NCBI GenBank assembly: GCA_963805645.1 | Contig: CAWDVA010000008.1 | Location: forward strand, 1-64,000 | Length of the DNA: 64,000 nucleotides | Direction of reading: 5' to 3' | Origin: CAVXEH01 sp963805645 | GTDB lineage: Bacteria; Chloroflexota; Limnocylindria; QHBO01 | Shown here: positions 33,530 to 41,310 of the stretch, in pieces | How the letters are laid out: every line of letters starts with the position of its first letter | Numbering within the stretch: position 1 is the first letter of the stretch | The notes under the pieces: model-generated | Databases searched by the model: none | What the model saw: the letters and a program-made list of their open reading frames with translations, nothing else | Told to the model about the DNA's origin: nothing | Translations under genes and position numbers: made by a program

Positions 33530-34554
33530 GCGTTGCGACCTCCCCGAAGGAGCGACTTGGCCAGGCTGAAGCGGTAGAACTGCCCGACCGGATCCGGGAT
33601 CCCGTCCAGGATCCGCTCGATCTCCTCCGGCTCGGTGGCGTCGACGACCGACGCGAACGCCGACATGAGGCGCGCGCCGTAGTCCACGACGCCATCGGCG
33701 GGTCCGTAGCAGCCGATGCATGGCGCCCCGGCGCTCGGGCACAGCGCCCCGCAGCCGGACCGGGTGGCCGGGCCGTTGCACGGCAGGCCCTGCTCCAGGA
33801 GGCAGAGGCGCGGATCGACCTCCGCGAGGTCCGTGATGCGGACGAAGCGCTTGATCTTCTTCACGTTCCGGTCGCGGGGGCACTCGTCGCAGCAGGTGCT
33901 GGTCCCCGCGCCGATGACCGATCCGGTCGGCGGGAGCGACGCGGTGCCGTCCAGGGTCGCGATCACGAGCTCCAGGACCTCCGCGACGCGGGCCGACTCC
34001 GGCGGACAGCCGGGCATGTAGTAGTCGACGCGCACCGTTTCGTCGAGCGTGGTGAGCATCGGGTTGAACACCGGAAGATGGAGGACACCGTCGCCCGCGG
34101 CGCCGTCCGGCACCTGCCAGGCGGGCAGCGGAACGGCATGCTCGGGGTTGTCGACCCCCGGGCCCTCGTAGACCGCGTCGAACAGCTCGTCCACGGTTGA
34201 CAGGTTCGCGAGACCGGGGATACACCCCTCGCAGGCACACGATCCGAAGGCGACCAGCACCTTCGACTTCGCGCGGAGCAGGTGTGCCATCTCCGCGTTC
34301 TCGTCGTTGCGAATGCCGCCGGAGAAGAGGCACAGGTCGATCGAACCGTCGTCCATGGCGCGCAGGTCGTCGTACTTGGCGTCCATGGCCGCCGGCCAGA
34401 AGACGACGTCGAACCGGCGGTCCAGCTCCAGGAGCAACTCGTGGATGTTGAGCACCGCGATGTCGCAGCCGCCGCAGGACGATGCCCAGTACATGGCGAA
34501 GCGCGGCTTCGTCGGGGCCGCGCGACGCCTCCGGCTGGTGGTCGCGGCGCTCAT
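33526..34554 (-). CDS. mvhG: Group 3c-type [NiFe] hydrogenase small subunit (MvhG-like)
   Basis: The 342-residue Fe-S subunit has the proximal cluster motif YWASSCGGCDIAVL, GSCACEGCIPG, and PGCPPESARVAEVLE. The C-terminal segment has many Cys (TCCDECPRDRNVKK, CLLEQGLPCNGPATRSGCGALCP, PCIGCYGP) for the medial and distal clusters. There is no Tat signal, so it is cytoplasmic, unlike the group 1 enzyme 9 kb away. The Arg-rich N-terminus (residues 2-15) is unusual but short. It overlaps both neighbours by ATGA junctions. Confidence 0.9.
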   Translation of the reverse strand: MSAATTSRRRRAAPTKPRFAMYWASSCGGCDIAVLNIHELLLELDRRFDVVFWPAAMDAKYDDLRAMDDGSIDLCLFSGGIRNDENAEMAHLLRAKSKVLVAFGSCACEGCIPGLANLSTVDELFDAVYEGPGVDNPEHAVPLPAWQVPDGAAGDGVLHLPVFNPMLTTLDETVRVDYYMPGCPPESARVAEVLELVIATLDGTASLPPTGSVIGAGTSTCCDECPRDRNVKKIKRFVRITDLAEVDPRLCLLEQGLPCNGPATRSGCGALCPSAGAPCIGCYGPADGVVDYGARLMSAFASVVDATEPEEIERILDGIPDPVGQFYRFSLAKSLLRGGRNA

Positions 34555-35033
34555 GCGGTCACCTCCACGGGCTCGGTGGCCGCGGTTGGCTGGGGCGCGT
34601 CGCTCACCGCTGGTGGCATGGTGCCGTCGGCGTGCCAGGCCAGGGGGCCCAGGGCGCGCACCTCCTCGGTGATCCTGGCCATCTCCTGCGCAAACCGCTC
34701 GCCTTCCGCCGCGCTGGCCCACACCAGCTGCAGCCGCTGCGGCTCGATGCCCAGCGCGCTGATCGTCCGGCGCAGGAGCAGGAACCGGCGCAGGCCCTTG
34801 AAGTTCTGCTCGCGGTAGTGGCAGTCGCCCGGCCAGCAGCCGGAGACCACGACGCCATCGGCCCCGCCGGCAAAGGCCTTGAGGACGAAGGTCGGGTCCA
34901 GCCGCCCCGCGCACATGAGCCGGACCAGGCGCACGTTGGGCGGGTACTTGATGCGCGCCGTGCCGGCCAGGTCGGCGGCGCGGTAGCTGCACCAGTTGCA
35001 GGTGAAGCCGATGAGGAGCGGCTCGAAGCTCAT
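34551..35033 (-). CDS. mvhD: MvhD-type iron-sulfur electron-transfer subunit
   Basis: The 160-residue subunit has cysteine motifs FTCNWCSYRAADLAGTAR and VRLMCAGRLDP, then GCWPGDCHYREQN, matching the [2Fe-2S]-binding MvhD/FrhD fold. It docks the hydrogenase MvhAG dimer to HdrA and carries electrons between them. It sits exactly where expected, between HdrA and MvhG, with 4-base overlaps on both sides. The C-terminal about 35 residues are a Pro/Ala-rich tail of no known role. Confidence 0.92.
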   Translation of the reverse strand: MSFEPLLIGFTCNWCSYRAADLAGTARIKYPPNVRLVRLMCAGRLDPTFVLKAFAGGADGVVVSGCWPGDCHYREQNFKGLRRFLLLRRTISALGIEPQRLQLVWASAAEGERFAQEMARITEEVRALGPLAWHADGTMPPAVSDAPQPTAATEPVEVTA

Positions 35034-37081
35034 GCCGGCACCCCCTCGCGCTCGGCCGCATCCGTCACGGTTGCCGGACCGGGCCGGACCATGAGCAGTC
35101 CGGTGATCTGGCTCAGGATCTGCTCGTTGCTGAAGCCCGTCCCGCTCATTGCGCCGGCCGGGCAGGCCGCGACGCAGGTGCCGCAGCCCTGGCAGAGCGC
35201 CGGGATGACCTCGCTCACGTTCCGGTCCTCGTGATACTCGATGGCGCTGTACGGACACAGGTCGTTGCAGATGCGGCAGCCGGAGCAGCGCTCCTCGTCG
35301 ACCGTGGCCCGGATCGGCTCCAGCGCCATCTCCTTCTGCTGGATGCGACCCAGGATCCGGGCGGCGGCCGCGGAACCGTTCGAGACGCTGGTGGGGATGT
35401 CCCGGGGTCCCAGCGCGCAGCCGGCGGCGAAGACCCCCTCGGTCATGGTCGCGACCGGGTCGAGCTTGGGATGGCGCTCGATGACCCATCCATCCGAGCT
35501 GCAGGTGATCCCGAACAGGCGGGCCAGGTCGTGCGCGTCGCGCGTGGGCTCCAGCCCGACCGAGAGAATGGCCATGTCGACGGGGATCCGGCGCTGGCGG
35601 CCGGCCAGGGTGTCCTCGACCTGGATGATGAGCCGTCCATCCTGGGACGCCTCGTCCGGCATGCGGAGGACATCGGTCACCTCCGCGACCCTGCCGCGGA
35701 CGAAGACGGTCCCTTCCTCCTCGATGCGCCGGTAGAACTCGTCGAAGCCCTTCCCGGGCGTGCGCATGTCGATGTAGAACTCGTAGATGTCCGCGTCGGT
35801 GTGCTCGCGAACGAGGTGCGCGAACTTGAGCGACTGCATGCAGCAGATCGCGGAGCAGTACTCGTTGTAGTTGCGATCGCGGCTGCCGACGCAGTGGATG
35901 ATCCCCACCGCCTGGGGCTGGGTGACCCCGTCGCGAAGGACGATCCGCCCGCCGGTCGGCCCGGCGGCGTTGCTCATCCGCTCGAACTCGAGGCTGGTGA
36001 AGACGTTCGGCAGGCGTCCGTAGCCGTACTGCTCGACCCGTCGCGCGTCGAACGTCTCGAAGCCGGTCGCGACGATGATGTTCCCGACCTCGAGCTGTAC
36101 CTCCTCATCGGTCTGGGTGAAGTCGATGGCCTCGGTCGGGCAGAACTTCACGCAGGCCTTGCAGGTTCCCTTCTCGAAGTAGACGCAGTTGTCGCGATCG
36201 ATGACCGGGTACTTGGGAACCGCCTGCGGGAATGGGGAGTAGATGCCCTTCCGGTAGCCGATCCCCGCCTCGAAGCCCTCGTCCACGATGCGGGCGGGGC
36301 ACTTCTCCTGGCAGATTCCGCAACCGGTGCACAGGTCGGTGTCCACGTAGCGGGCCTTGTGACGGACGGTGGCCGTGAAGTTGCCCACGTAGCCCGCCAG
36401 GTCGGTCACCTCGCTCCAGGTGTGGAGGGTGATGTTGGGGTGGCTCCCCGCGGTGACCATCTTCGGGGTCAGGATGCAGGCCGCGCAGTCCAGGGTTGGG
36501 AAGGTCTTGTCGAACTGCGCCATGTGGCCGCCGATCGACGGCTCGCGCTCCACGAGGTGCACGGGGAATCCCGCGTCGGCGATCTCGAGGGCGGCCGTGA
36601 TGCCGGCGATGCCTCCGCCCACGACCAGGGTGGCCGGGTTGATCGGGACCCGGTACGGCTCGAGGGGCTCATGCTCGGCCACGCGCAGGACGCCACCCGC
36701 CACGGCGGCCTTGGCCTTGGCCGTCGCTGCCTCATGGTCGGTATGGACCCAGGAGATCTGCTCGCGGATCGAGACCAGCTCGCACAGGTAGGGGTTCAGC
36801 CCCGCGCGCTCGCAGGCGCCGCGGAACGTCTTCTCGTGCATGTGCGGAGAGCAGGCGGCCACCACGACCCGGGTGAGCCCCAGCTCGCGGATGTCCTCCT
36901 CGATGAGCTCCTGCCCAAGGCTGGCGCACATGAACCGGTAGTCGCGCGCCACGACAACGCCGTGGCCGGCGAGCTTCTCCGCGGCCCAGTCGCGCACAGC
37001 CTCGACGTCCACCGTGCCGGCGATGTTCGTCCCGCAGTGGCAGACGTAGACGCCGATTCGCTCCTCTGGCCCGCCGCTCAT
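35030..37081 (-). CDS. hdrA: Heterodisulfide reductase subunit A (FAD, Fe-S)
   Basis: The 683-residue flavoprotein is the probable bifurcating subunit. An N-terminal segment with CHCGTNIAG and the CSPHMHEKTF motif is followed by the FAD Rossmann loop VVGGGIAGITAAL at about 150. Four [4Fe-4S]-type motifs follow: CTGCGICQEKCP, CKACVKFCP, then at the C-terminus CSGCRICNDLCP and CQGCGTCVAACP. C-terminal NSVS-like residues (TSVSNGSAAAARI) close the FAD site. In HdrA, electrons from H2 divide between a low-potential (ferredoxin) and a high-potential (HdrB) path. ATG start; stop overlaps mvhD. Confidence 0.93.
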   Translation of the reverse strand: MSGGPEERIGVYVCHCGTNIAGTVDVEAVRDWAAEKLAGHGVVVARDYRFMCASLGQELIEEDIRELGLTRVVVAACSPHMHEKTFRGACERAGLNPYLCELVSIREQISWVHTDHEAATAKAKAAVAGGVLRVAEHEPLEPYRVPINPATLVVGGGIAGITAALEIADAGFPVHLVEREPSIGGHMAQFDKTFPTLDCAACILTPKMVTAGSHPNITLHTWSEVTDLAGYVGNFTATVRHKARYVDTDLCTGCGICQEKCPARIVDEGFEAGIGYRKGIYSPFPQAVPKYPVIDRDNCVYFEKGTCKACVKFCPTEAIDFTQTDEEVQLEVGNIIVATGFETFDARRVEQYGYGRLPNVFTSLEFERMSNAAGPTGGRIVLRDGVTQPQAVGIIHCVGSRDRNYNEYCSAICCMQSLKFAHLVREHTDADIYEFYIDMRTPGKGFDEFYRRIEEEGTVFVRGRVAEVTDVLRMPDEASQDGRLIIQVEDTLAGRQRRIPVDMAILSVGLEPTRDAHDLARLFGITCSSDGWVIERHPKLDPVATMTEGVFAAGCALGPRDIPTSVSNGSAAAARILGRIQQKEMALEPIRATVDEERCSGCRICNDLCPYSAIEYHEDRNVSEVIPALCQGCGTCVAACPAGAMSGTGFSNEQILSQITGLLMVRPGPATVTDAAEREGVPA

Positions 37082-38082
37082 GGCCGCACCTCCGGGTGGT
37101 CGTCGGCCTGGGGCATGCGCGGCATGGGGAGCGCCTGCGACCGGCGGGAGCGCCGCGGGGCCTGCGTCTCCTCCTGAGGACTCTCGAACGGGCGCACATG
37201 GCGACGGTTCAGCGCGTAGCGGGCGCTGACGATCTCCGAGCCGATGCCCACCTGCTTTGGCTCGGCGCCGAAGGCAAGCCCCATCAGCTGGGTGAAGAAC
37301 AGGATGGGCATGTGGTAGCTGGTGCCGAAGCGGTGGTTCATCTCCGCCTGGTAGAGGTCGACGTTCATCTGGCACATGGGACACACCGTGGCGAGCACGT
37401 CCGCCTGCAGGCGATCCGCGGCGTCGACCAGGCGTCGAATGAGCTCGAGGCCGGTGTCCGGGCTGATCTGGGTCATGTGGCCGCCGCAGCAATCGGTCCG
37501 CAGCGGGAAGTCCACGACATCGGCGCCGAGGGCGGTCAGCAGCCGGTCGAACTCGTAGGGGTGCTCACGAAGGCTCCAGTGACGATCGTAGTCGGGGCGG
37601 GTGACCAGGCAGCCGAGGTAGGGGGCCACGCGCAATCCGTGCAGCGGCTGGGTCACGGCCCGCTCCACGGCGTCGGTCCCGACCTCGCGGACGATCACCT
37701 CGAGCAGGTGCCGGACCTCGACGGAGCCTGGGTCGTAGTGCAGCCCGCCGGCGTCGAGCGCGATGTTCACCGTCTCGGCCAGTGCCGGATCGCTGCGCAG
37801 GGTGTAATCGGTCTTCGCCAGGTTGAGGAAGCAGGCGGAGCAGGGCGCAACCAGGGTGCTGCTCCCGTCGCGCTGCGCCTCGGCGAGCGCCAGGTTGCGA
37901 CCGACCAGCGAGTACGCGCGCTGCTGGCTGATCGCGAAGTATTCGAACGCCCCGCAGCAGTTCCAGTCGTCGATCTCCTCGAGGTTGATCCCCAGCCGGT
38001 CGCACACGACGTCGAGCGACTGGCCGTACGCCTTCCCGCTGCCGTCCATGGAGCAGCCCGGGTAGTACAGGTAGTGGGTCAT
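37078..38082 (-). CDS. hdrB: Heterodisulfide reductase subunit B (CCG domains)
   Basis: This 334-residue subunit has duplicated CCG motifs with cysteine sets. N-terminal: PGCSMDGS, WNCCGAFEYF and APCSACFLNL. C-terminal: LGCLVTRP, TDCCGGHM and CPMCQMN. They bind the noncubane [4Fe-4S] clusters that reduce a disulfide. The C-terminal about 45 residues are an Arg/Pro-rich extension. In methanogens the substrate is CoM-S-S-CoB, but no such pathway is suggested here; another thiol/disulfide or a protein thiol is likely. It overlaps hdrC and hdrA by ATGA. Confidence 0.92.
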   Translation of the reverse strand: MTHYLYYPGCSMDGSGKAYGQSLDVVCDRLGINLEEIDDWNCCGAFEYFAISQQRAYSLVGRNLALAEAQRDGSSTLVAPCSACFLNLAKTDYTLRSDPALAETVNIALDAGGLHYDPGSVEVRHLLEVIVREVGTDAVERAVTQPLHGLRVAPYLGCLVTRPDYDRHWSLREHPYEFDRLLTALGADVVDFPLRTDCCGGHMTQISPDTGLELIRRLVDAADRLQADVLATVCPMCQMNVDLYQAEMNHRFGTSYHMPILFFTQLMGLAFGAEPKQVGIGSEIVSARYALNRRHVRPFESPQEETQAPRRSRRSQALPMPRMPQADDHPEVRP

Positions 38083-38675
38083 CGCTGGGTCTCCAACTCG
38101 GCGGCGCGGTCGAGGATGGCGTTGAGCTCCTTCACCCCGCGGATGCGGTGGATGGCGAATCCCATCCGTCCCTTGGCCAGCATGCTGAGCCCGGCGGGGG
38201 CCATCCCCGGGAGGCGCAGGGGGTAGTGGCGGAGGTAGTGCCGCGCCACCAGGCCGATCTCGTAGCTGCGTCCGTAGCGGTGGATGTTGCTGACGAACGT
38301 GCGGGAGAAGTCCGGCGCGGCCGACCCCGGCGTCGTTCCCTCCCGGTCGGCGATCGACTTCAGGACGGCCATGACGTCCGGGATCCGGATCTCCTGCGGG
38401 CAGCGGACCACGCACAGGTTGCAGGTGAGGCACATCCACGGGGTGTTCGAGCGCAGCACCTCGTCACGCATCCCGGCCCGAACCATGGCGAAGAGCTGTC
38501 GCGGGGTGTGGTCCATGTCCATTGCGGAGGGGCACGACCCGCCGCAGGTCCCGCACTGGATGCACAGCTCGAGCCGCGTCGCCGTGGCAGCGGCCCGCGT
38601 CACCTCGCTCAGGAAGCGGGTGGTTGGTGGCGGGGGCGCCAGGGTGGGCGGCGGAGCGGTGAGCTCCCCGGTCAA
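38079..38675 (-). CDS. hdrC: Heterodisulfide reductase subunit C
   Basis: The 198-residue subunit has two ferredoxin-type motifs: CIQCGTCGGSCP (about residue 36) and CLTCNLCVVRCP (about 80). They pass electrons from HdrA to HdrB. I put the start at the TTG at 38675 because it gives a TTGA overlap with the preceding stop, matching every other junction of the operon. A longer frame to 38780 would overlap the ACT gene by over 100 bases. It has a Pro-rich N-terminal segment before the first cluster. Confidence 0.88.
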   Translation of the reverse strand: MTGELTAPPPTLAPPPPTTRFLSEVTRAAATATRLELCIQCGTCGGSCPSAMDMDHTPRQLFAMVRAGMRDEVLRSNTPWMCLTCNLCVVRCPQEIRIPDVMAVLKSIADREGTTPGSAAPDFSRTFVSNIHRYGRSYEIGLVARHYLRHYPLRLPGMAPAGLSMLAKGRMGFAIHRIRGVKELNAILDRAAELETQR

Positions 38676-39079
38676 CGCGGAGCCCCGACCAGCTCGCCCT
38701 GGTCCAGGGCGCGCCGTGCCGCAGCCTCGTCGTCGACCGTGAATGTCATCTCCATGTAGCCGGGTCGTCGCCCGACGCACAGGGCGCCGAGGACGTTGAC
38801 CCCGGCTGCCGCGAGACGCTCGGCCACATCGGCCAGGCCGCCGGGGCGGTCCTCCACGTCCACGACTATGGCGTTGCCCTCGATGAAGGCGTGCCCGAGG
38901 CCGCGCAGGACCTGGCGCATCGCCGGCTCATCGCTGGGAACCACGAACGCGCACGCGAGCGGACCCGAGCCCACGCACGACACGTGCTGGATGTCGATGC
39001 CGCGCATCGCCAATGCGCGGGTGAGATGTGCCAGCTCCCCGGGATGGTTCTCGAGCTGGATGACGAATTGTCGTGCCAT
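38672..39079 (-). CDS. Tandem ACT-domain protein, first gene of the Hdr-Mvh operon
   Basis: The 135-residue protein has two ACT modules: QLENHPGELAHLTRALAMRGIDI (residues about 8-30) and VDVEDRPGGLADVAERLAAAGVNV (about 73-96). ACT domains bind amino acids or other small ligands and control enzymes or transcription; there is no enzymatic or DNA-binding domain here. GGGAGG precedes the ATG at 39079. Its TGA overlaps the hdrC start, so it is co-translated with the hydrogenase-Hdr complex, an unusual partner that suggests regulation of this operon's complex by an amino acid or similar metabolite. The ligand is not predictable. Confidence 0.85.
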   Translation of the reverse strand: MARQFVIQLENHPGELAHLTRALAMRGIDIQHVSCVGSGPLACAFVVPSDEPAMRQVLRGLGHAFIEGNAIVVDVEDRPGGLADVAERLAAAGVNVLGALCVGRRPGYMEMTFTVDDEAAARRALDQGELVGAPR

Positions 39080-39378
39080 CGTCGCCTCCCGCGAGCCTGT
39101 CGGCGGGACAGGTGACCGTTGTTCGCGGACCGATCCCTATCCGGTCGCGAGGCCGCCGCGGAGGGCTCCCATCCGGGAGCTGGACCGAGCCCAGTGTCCG
39201 GCCCGCTCGGTGTGCCCTGAAGGGCCGAAGGGCCCCTTCGCATCTGCCGGATATGCCGTGCTGAATGGACTCTCGGCACTGCGAGGGGTCCGTTTGCGCT
39301 TGAGTCCATGCGGCCCGCGGTCAGGGGCCGCATGGCAGTTCGCGGTGATGGCCGCGGGGCGGTTTCCTAGGCGTGCCG
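39080..39378. promoter_or_regulatory. Divergent promoter region between the ACT-Hdr-Mvh operon and hypA
   Basis: This 299-base stretch has no gene and must hold both promoters. Its clearest structure is a 10-bp inverted repeat with arms at 39306-39315 (CCATGCGGCC) and 39326-39335, separated by 10 bases and 44 bases before the hypA ATG. A second imperfect hairpin lies near 39269-39292 (arms GGAC/CTCG and CGAG/GTCC), and CGAAGGG-C-CCCTTCG at about 39226-39240 is a small dyad. They could be leader hairpins or operator sites for a hydrogen-responsive regulator. Confidence 0.4.
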
Positions 39379-39705
39379 ATGCACGAAGCCGGGCTGGCGG
39401 CCTCGGTCGCCGATGCGATGCGCAAGCACGGGCTGGACCGGGAGGGTCCGCCGGTGCGTCTCATCGTGCACGGCGGCCACACGGAGGACGATGCGTTCGA
39501 CGGCGCCCTGCGGCTCCACCTGGGCATGTGCCTTCCCGAGCTCGACCCGGAGCGCGTGACCATCGTCCACGCGCCGCGACCGGCGACCTGCGCCGGCTGC
39601 GGGCGCATGTTCACCGCGGCGAGCACCGACGATCCCTGCCCGGCCTGTGGTGGGCCGGGGTTCGTCCGCCCGAGCGTGGAATCCATCGAGCTCGAGTGGT
39701 CCTGA
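39379..39705 (+). CDS. hypA: Hydrogenase nickel-insertion protein HypA
   Basis: This 108-residue HypA starts MHEAGLA, the invariant N-terminal Met-His-Glu that binds nickel. The zinc site is CAGCGRMF...CPACGGPG (two CxxC pairs about 15 residues apart). It delivers nickel to the large subunits with HypB (not in the window). I chose the ATG at 39379 over the GTG at 39373 because the His must be residue 2. It is followed after 13 bases by hypC. Confidence 0.92.
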   Translation: MHEAGLAASVADAMRKHGLDREGPPVRLIVHGGHTEDDAFDGALRLHLGMCLPELDPERVTIVHAPRPATCAGCGRMFTAASTDDPCPACGGPGFVRPSVESIELEWS

Positions 39706-39718
39706 AGGTGCCGGCGCC

Positions 39719-39955
39719 ATGTGCCTGAGTCTTCCCGCGCGGGTCGTCGCCGTGGATCCCCTGGGCGCTACCGTCGAGACGGAGGGCCGGCTCGGCCGCG
39801 CCATCACCGCGCTGGTCCCCGATCTCGCCGTTGGAGACTGGGTCCTCGTCAGCGCCGGCACGGTCATCGAGCGTCTCGATCCCGAGCGCGCGAGGCTCAT
39901 CCGCGACACGCTCCGCGAAGCGGCCGCCCTCGAGGAGGCCGACCGCGCGCGCTGA
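39719..39955 (+). CDS. hypC: Hydrogenase assembly chaperone HypC
   Basis: The 78-residue protein starts MCLSLPARVV, the Met-Cys-(Leu) signature in which the N-terminal Cys after Met removal holds the Fe(CN)2CO intermediate. HypC scaffolds HypD and the apo large subunit. The length is normal and the C-terminal helix is intact. It serves one or both hydrogenases of the window. Bases 39956-40002 between it and the convergent protease gene show nothing notable. Confidence 0.92.
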   Translation: MCLSLPARVVAVDPLGATVETEGRLGRAITALVPDLAVGDWVLVSAGTVIERLDPERARLIRDTLREAAALEEADRAR

Positions 39956-40002
39956 GGGACCGCGCTGAGCGACCGCGCACCCGGCGTACCGAACCGCCGA
40001 AA

Positions 40003-40503
40003 TCAGCCTGGGCCGGGCTCTTCCGAGAGTGATGCGATCTCTGCTCGCGACACCTCGAGCAGGTGTGGAAGCGCGGCGGCGACCGCCGGGCTGAGCTCCA
40101 GGCCGACCTCGACCTCGGCAGGCTGGATCCCGGCGAACGACGTGCGGGCGGGGAGGGTGCCGCGCAGGCGGGCGACCGCCACGAGGTCCCCGACCCCGAC
40201 CTGGTGCGCCGAGAGCTTCCCGTTCAGGCGCGCCGCGAGCTCGGCTCCGCGAAGGACGAAGACCGAACCAGGTTCCGCGCCGGCGTCCAGGGCGTCGACG
40301 AAGAGGAGGGCCCGCGCCTCCTCCACCAGGGGCAGCAGGTCGAGCCCCAGCGTGCCCCCATCCACGAGACGGACGTCGTCCGGCAGGGGCGAGGTTGCCG
40401 CCCCTGCCTGGAGCTCCCGCACCACGCGCACCCCCACGCCTTCGTCGCGCAGGAGCGTGTTCCCGATGCCGAGAACCAGCACCGGCCCGCCGGGATCGCT
40501 CAC
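40003..40503 (-). CDS. hyaD: [NiFe] hydrogenase maturation endopeptidase (HyaD-like)
   Basis: The 166-residue protein reads LVLGIGNTLLRDEGVGVRVVRE, where the Glu and later Asp (LLFVDALDAG) and His (GKLSAHQVGV) are the expected nickel ligands. It removes the C-terminal extension of the large subunit after NiFe insertion. It is the last gene of the uptake-hydrogenase operon, so presumably specific for that large subunit. The GTG start at 40503 overlaps the cytochrome stop by four bases. It is distinct from the endopeptidase in the Mvh operon (31528-32088). Confidence 0.9.
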   Translation of the reverse strand: MSDPGGPVLVLGIGNTLLRDEGVGVRVVRELQAGAATSPLPDDVRLVDGGTLGLDLLPLVEEARALLFVDALDAGAEPGSVFVLRGAELAARLNGKLSAHQVGVGDLVAVARLRGTLPARTSFAGIQPAEVEVGLELSPAVAAALPHLLEVSRAEIASLSEEPGPG

Positions 40504-41300
40504 TCGATGTGCTCTTCGACGGCCATGCCGCCGTCGCGTGCCTCGATCACCTCCTGGCGGGTGACGAACTTGTAGCCGGTGAAGATGCTCGACATCAGCC
40601 CGTTGCGCTCGACGTGGTCGACGAGCAGCGCCGAGTAGACGTGGTGGATGGCGAAGGCGATGATCGCCCAGGTCACCAGGTGGTGAATGAGCCGGACACC
40701 CTGGACGCCGAACAAGACGCTCGGGACCCAGCCGAACAGCGCACTCCAGGGCTGGATGCCGTGGATGGCCACCATGGCGAATCCGGTCAGGATCTGGACC
40801 AGGAACAGGAAGAACACCACCATGTACGTGCCGGCGGCGAGCTGGTTGTGGCCCAGCACCTTGGGGGCGTCGGGTCGCAGGAACAGGTACCACCCCGTCT
40901 GCCGGACGAGCTCCCGCCGCTGGGTCCGATTGGTGGGGATGAACGCGCGCCAGTTGGCGAAGCGGTTCCCCGCGAACAGCCAGTAGGTCCGCACCAGGCC
41001 AGCCGTGACGAAGGTGAACGCCGCCAGCATGTGGGTGAAGCGCATCACCATCATGATCGAGCCGCCCGGCGGGAAGAGGAACGGGTCGGCGATGTACAGG
41101 CCGGTGACCGACAGCACCACGATGCTGCCGAAGATGAACCAGTGGGTGAGACGCACGGGGACCTGCCACACGTAGAGCCTCACCCGCTGGGACGCGGCCG
41201 GCACGAAGCTGTCGATGATCCGCGACGTCTCGGTGCCCGGGTGCACCTCGGTGGGGGTCGGTGCCACGCCGGTGACGGGCACCTGCTGGGTTGCCGACAT
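40500..41300 (-). CDS. hyaC: Hydrogenase membrane cytochrome b subunit (HyaC/HupC-like)
   Basis: The 266-residue membrane protein has four to five helices. Visible His pairs suit b-heme binding: VPVRLTHWFIFGSIVVLSVTG, RFTHMLAAFTFV, IHHLVTWAIIAFAIHHVYSALL. It passes electrons from the periplasmic hydrogenase to the quinone pool. AAGGAGG precedes the ATG at 41300, only 10 bases after the large-subunit gene. The N-terminal 40 residues precede the first helix and are polar. Confidence 0.9.
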   Translation of the reverse strand: MSATQQVPVTGVAPTPTEVHPGTETSRIIDSFVPAASQRVRLYVWQVPVRLTHWFIFGSIVVLSVTGLYIADPFLFPPGGSIMMVMRFTHMLAAFTFVTAGLVRTYWLFAGNRFANWRAFIPTNRTQRRELVRQTGWYLFLRPDAPKVLGHNQLAAGTYMVVFFLFLVQILTGFAMVAIHGIQPWSALFGWVPSVLFGVQGVRLIHHLVTWAIIAFAIHHVYSALLVDHVERNGLMSSIFTGYKFVTRQEVIEARDGGMAVEEHIE

Positions 41301-41310
41301 CGGAGCCTCC

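Noticed and set aside
31853..33577. A 574-codon plus-strand frame opposite mvhA
   Set aside because: His/Asp/Val-rich mirror of a hydrogenase large subunit, no homologous features.
38676..38780. Longer N-terminus of HdrC
   Set aside because: Would overlap the ACT gene by over 100 bases and is Arg/Gly-rich; the TTG at 38675 matches the 4-base overlaps of the operon.
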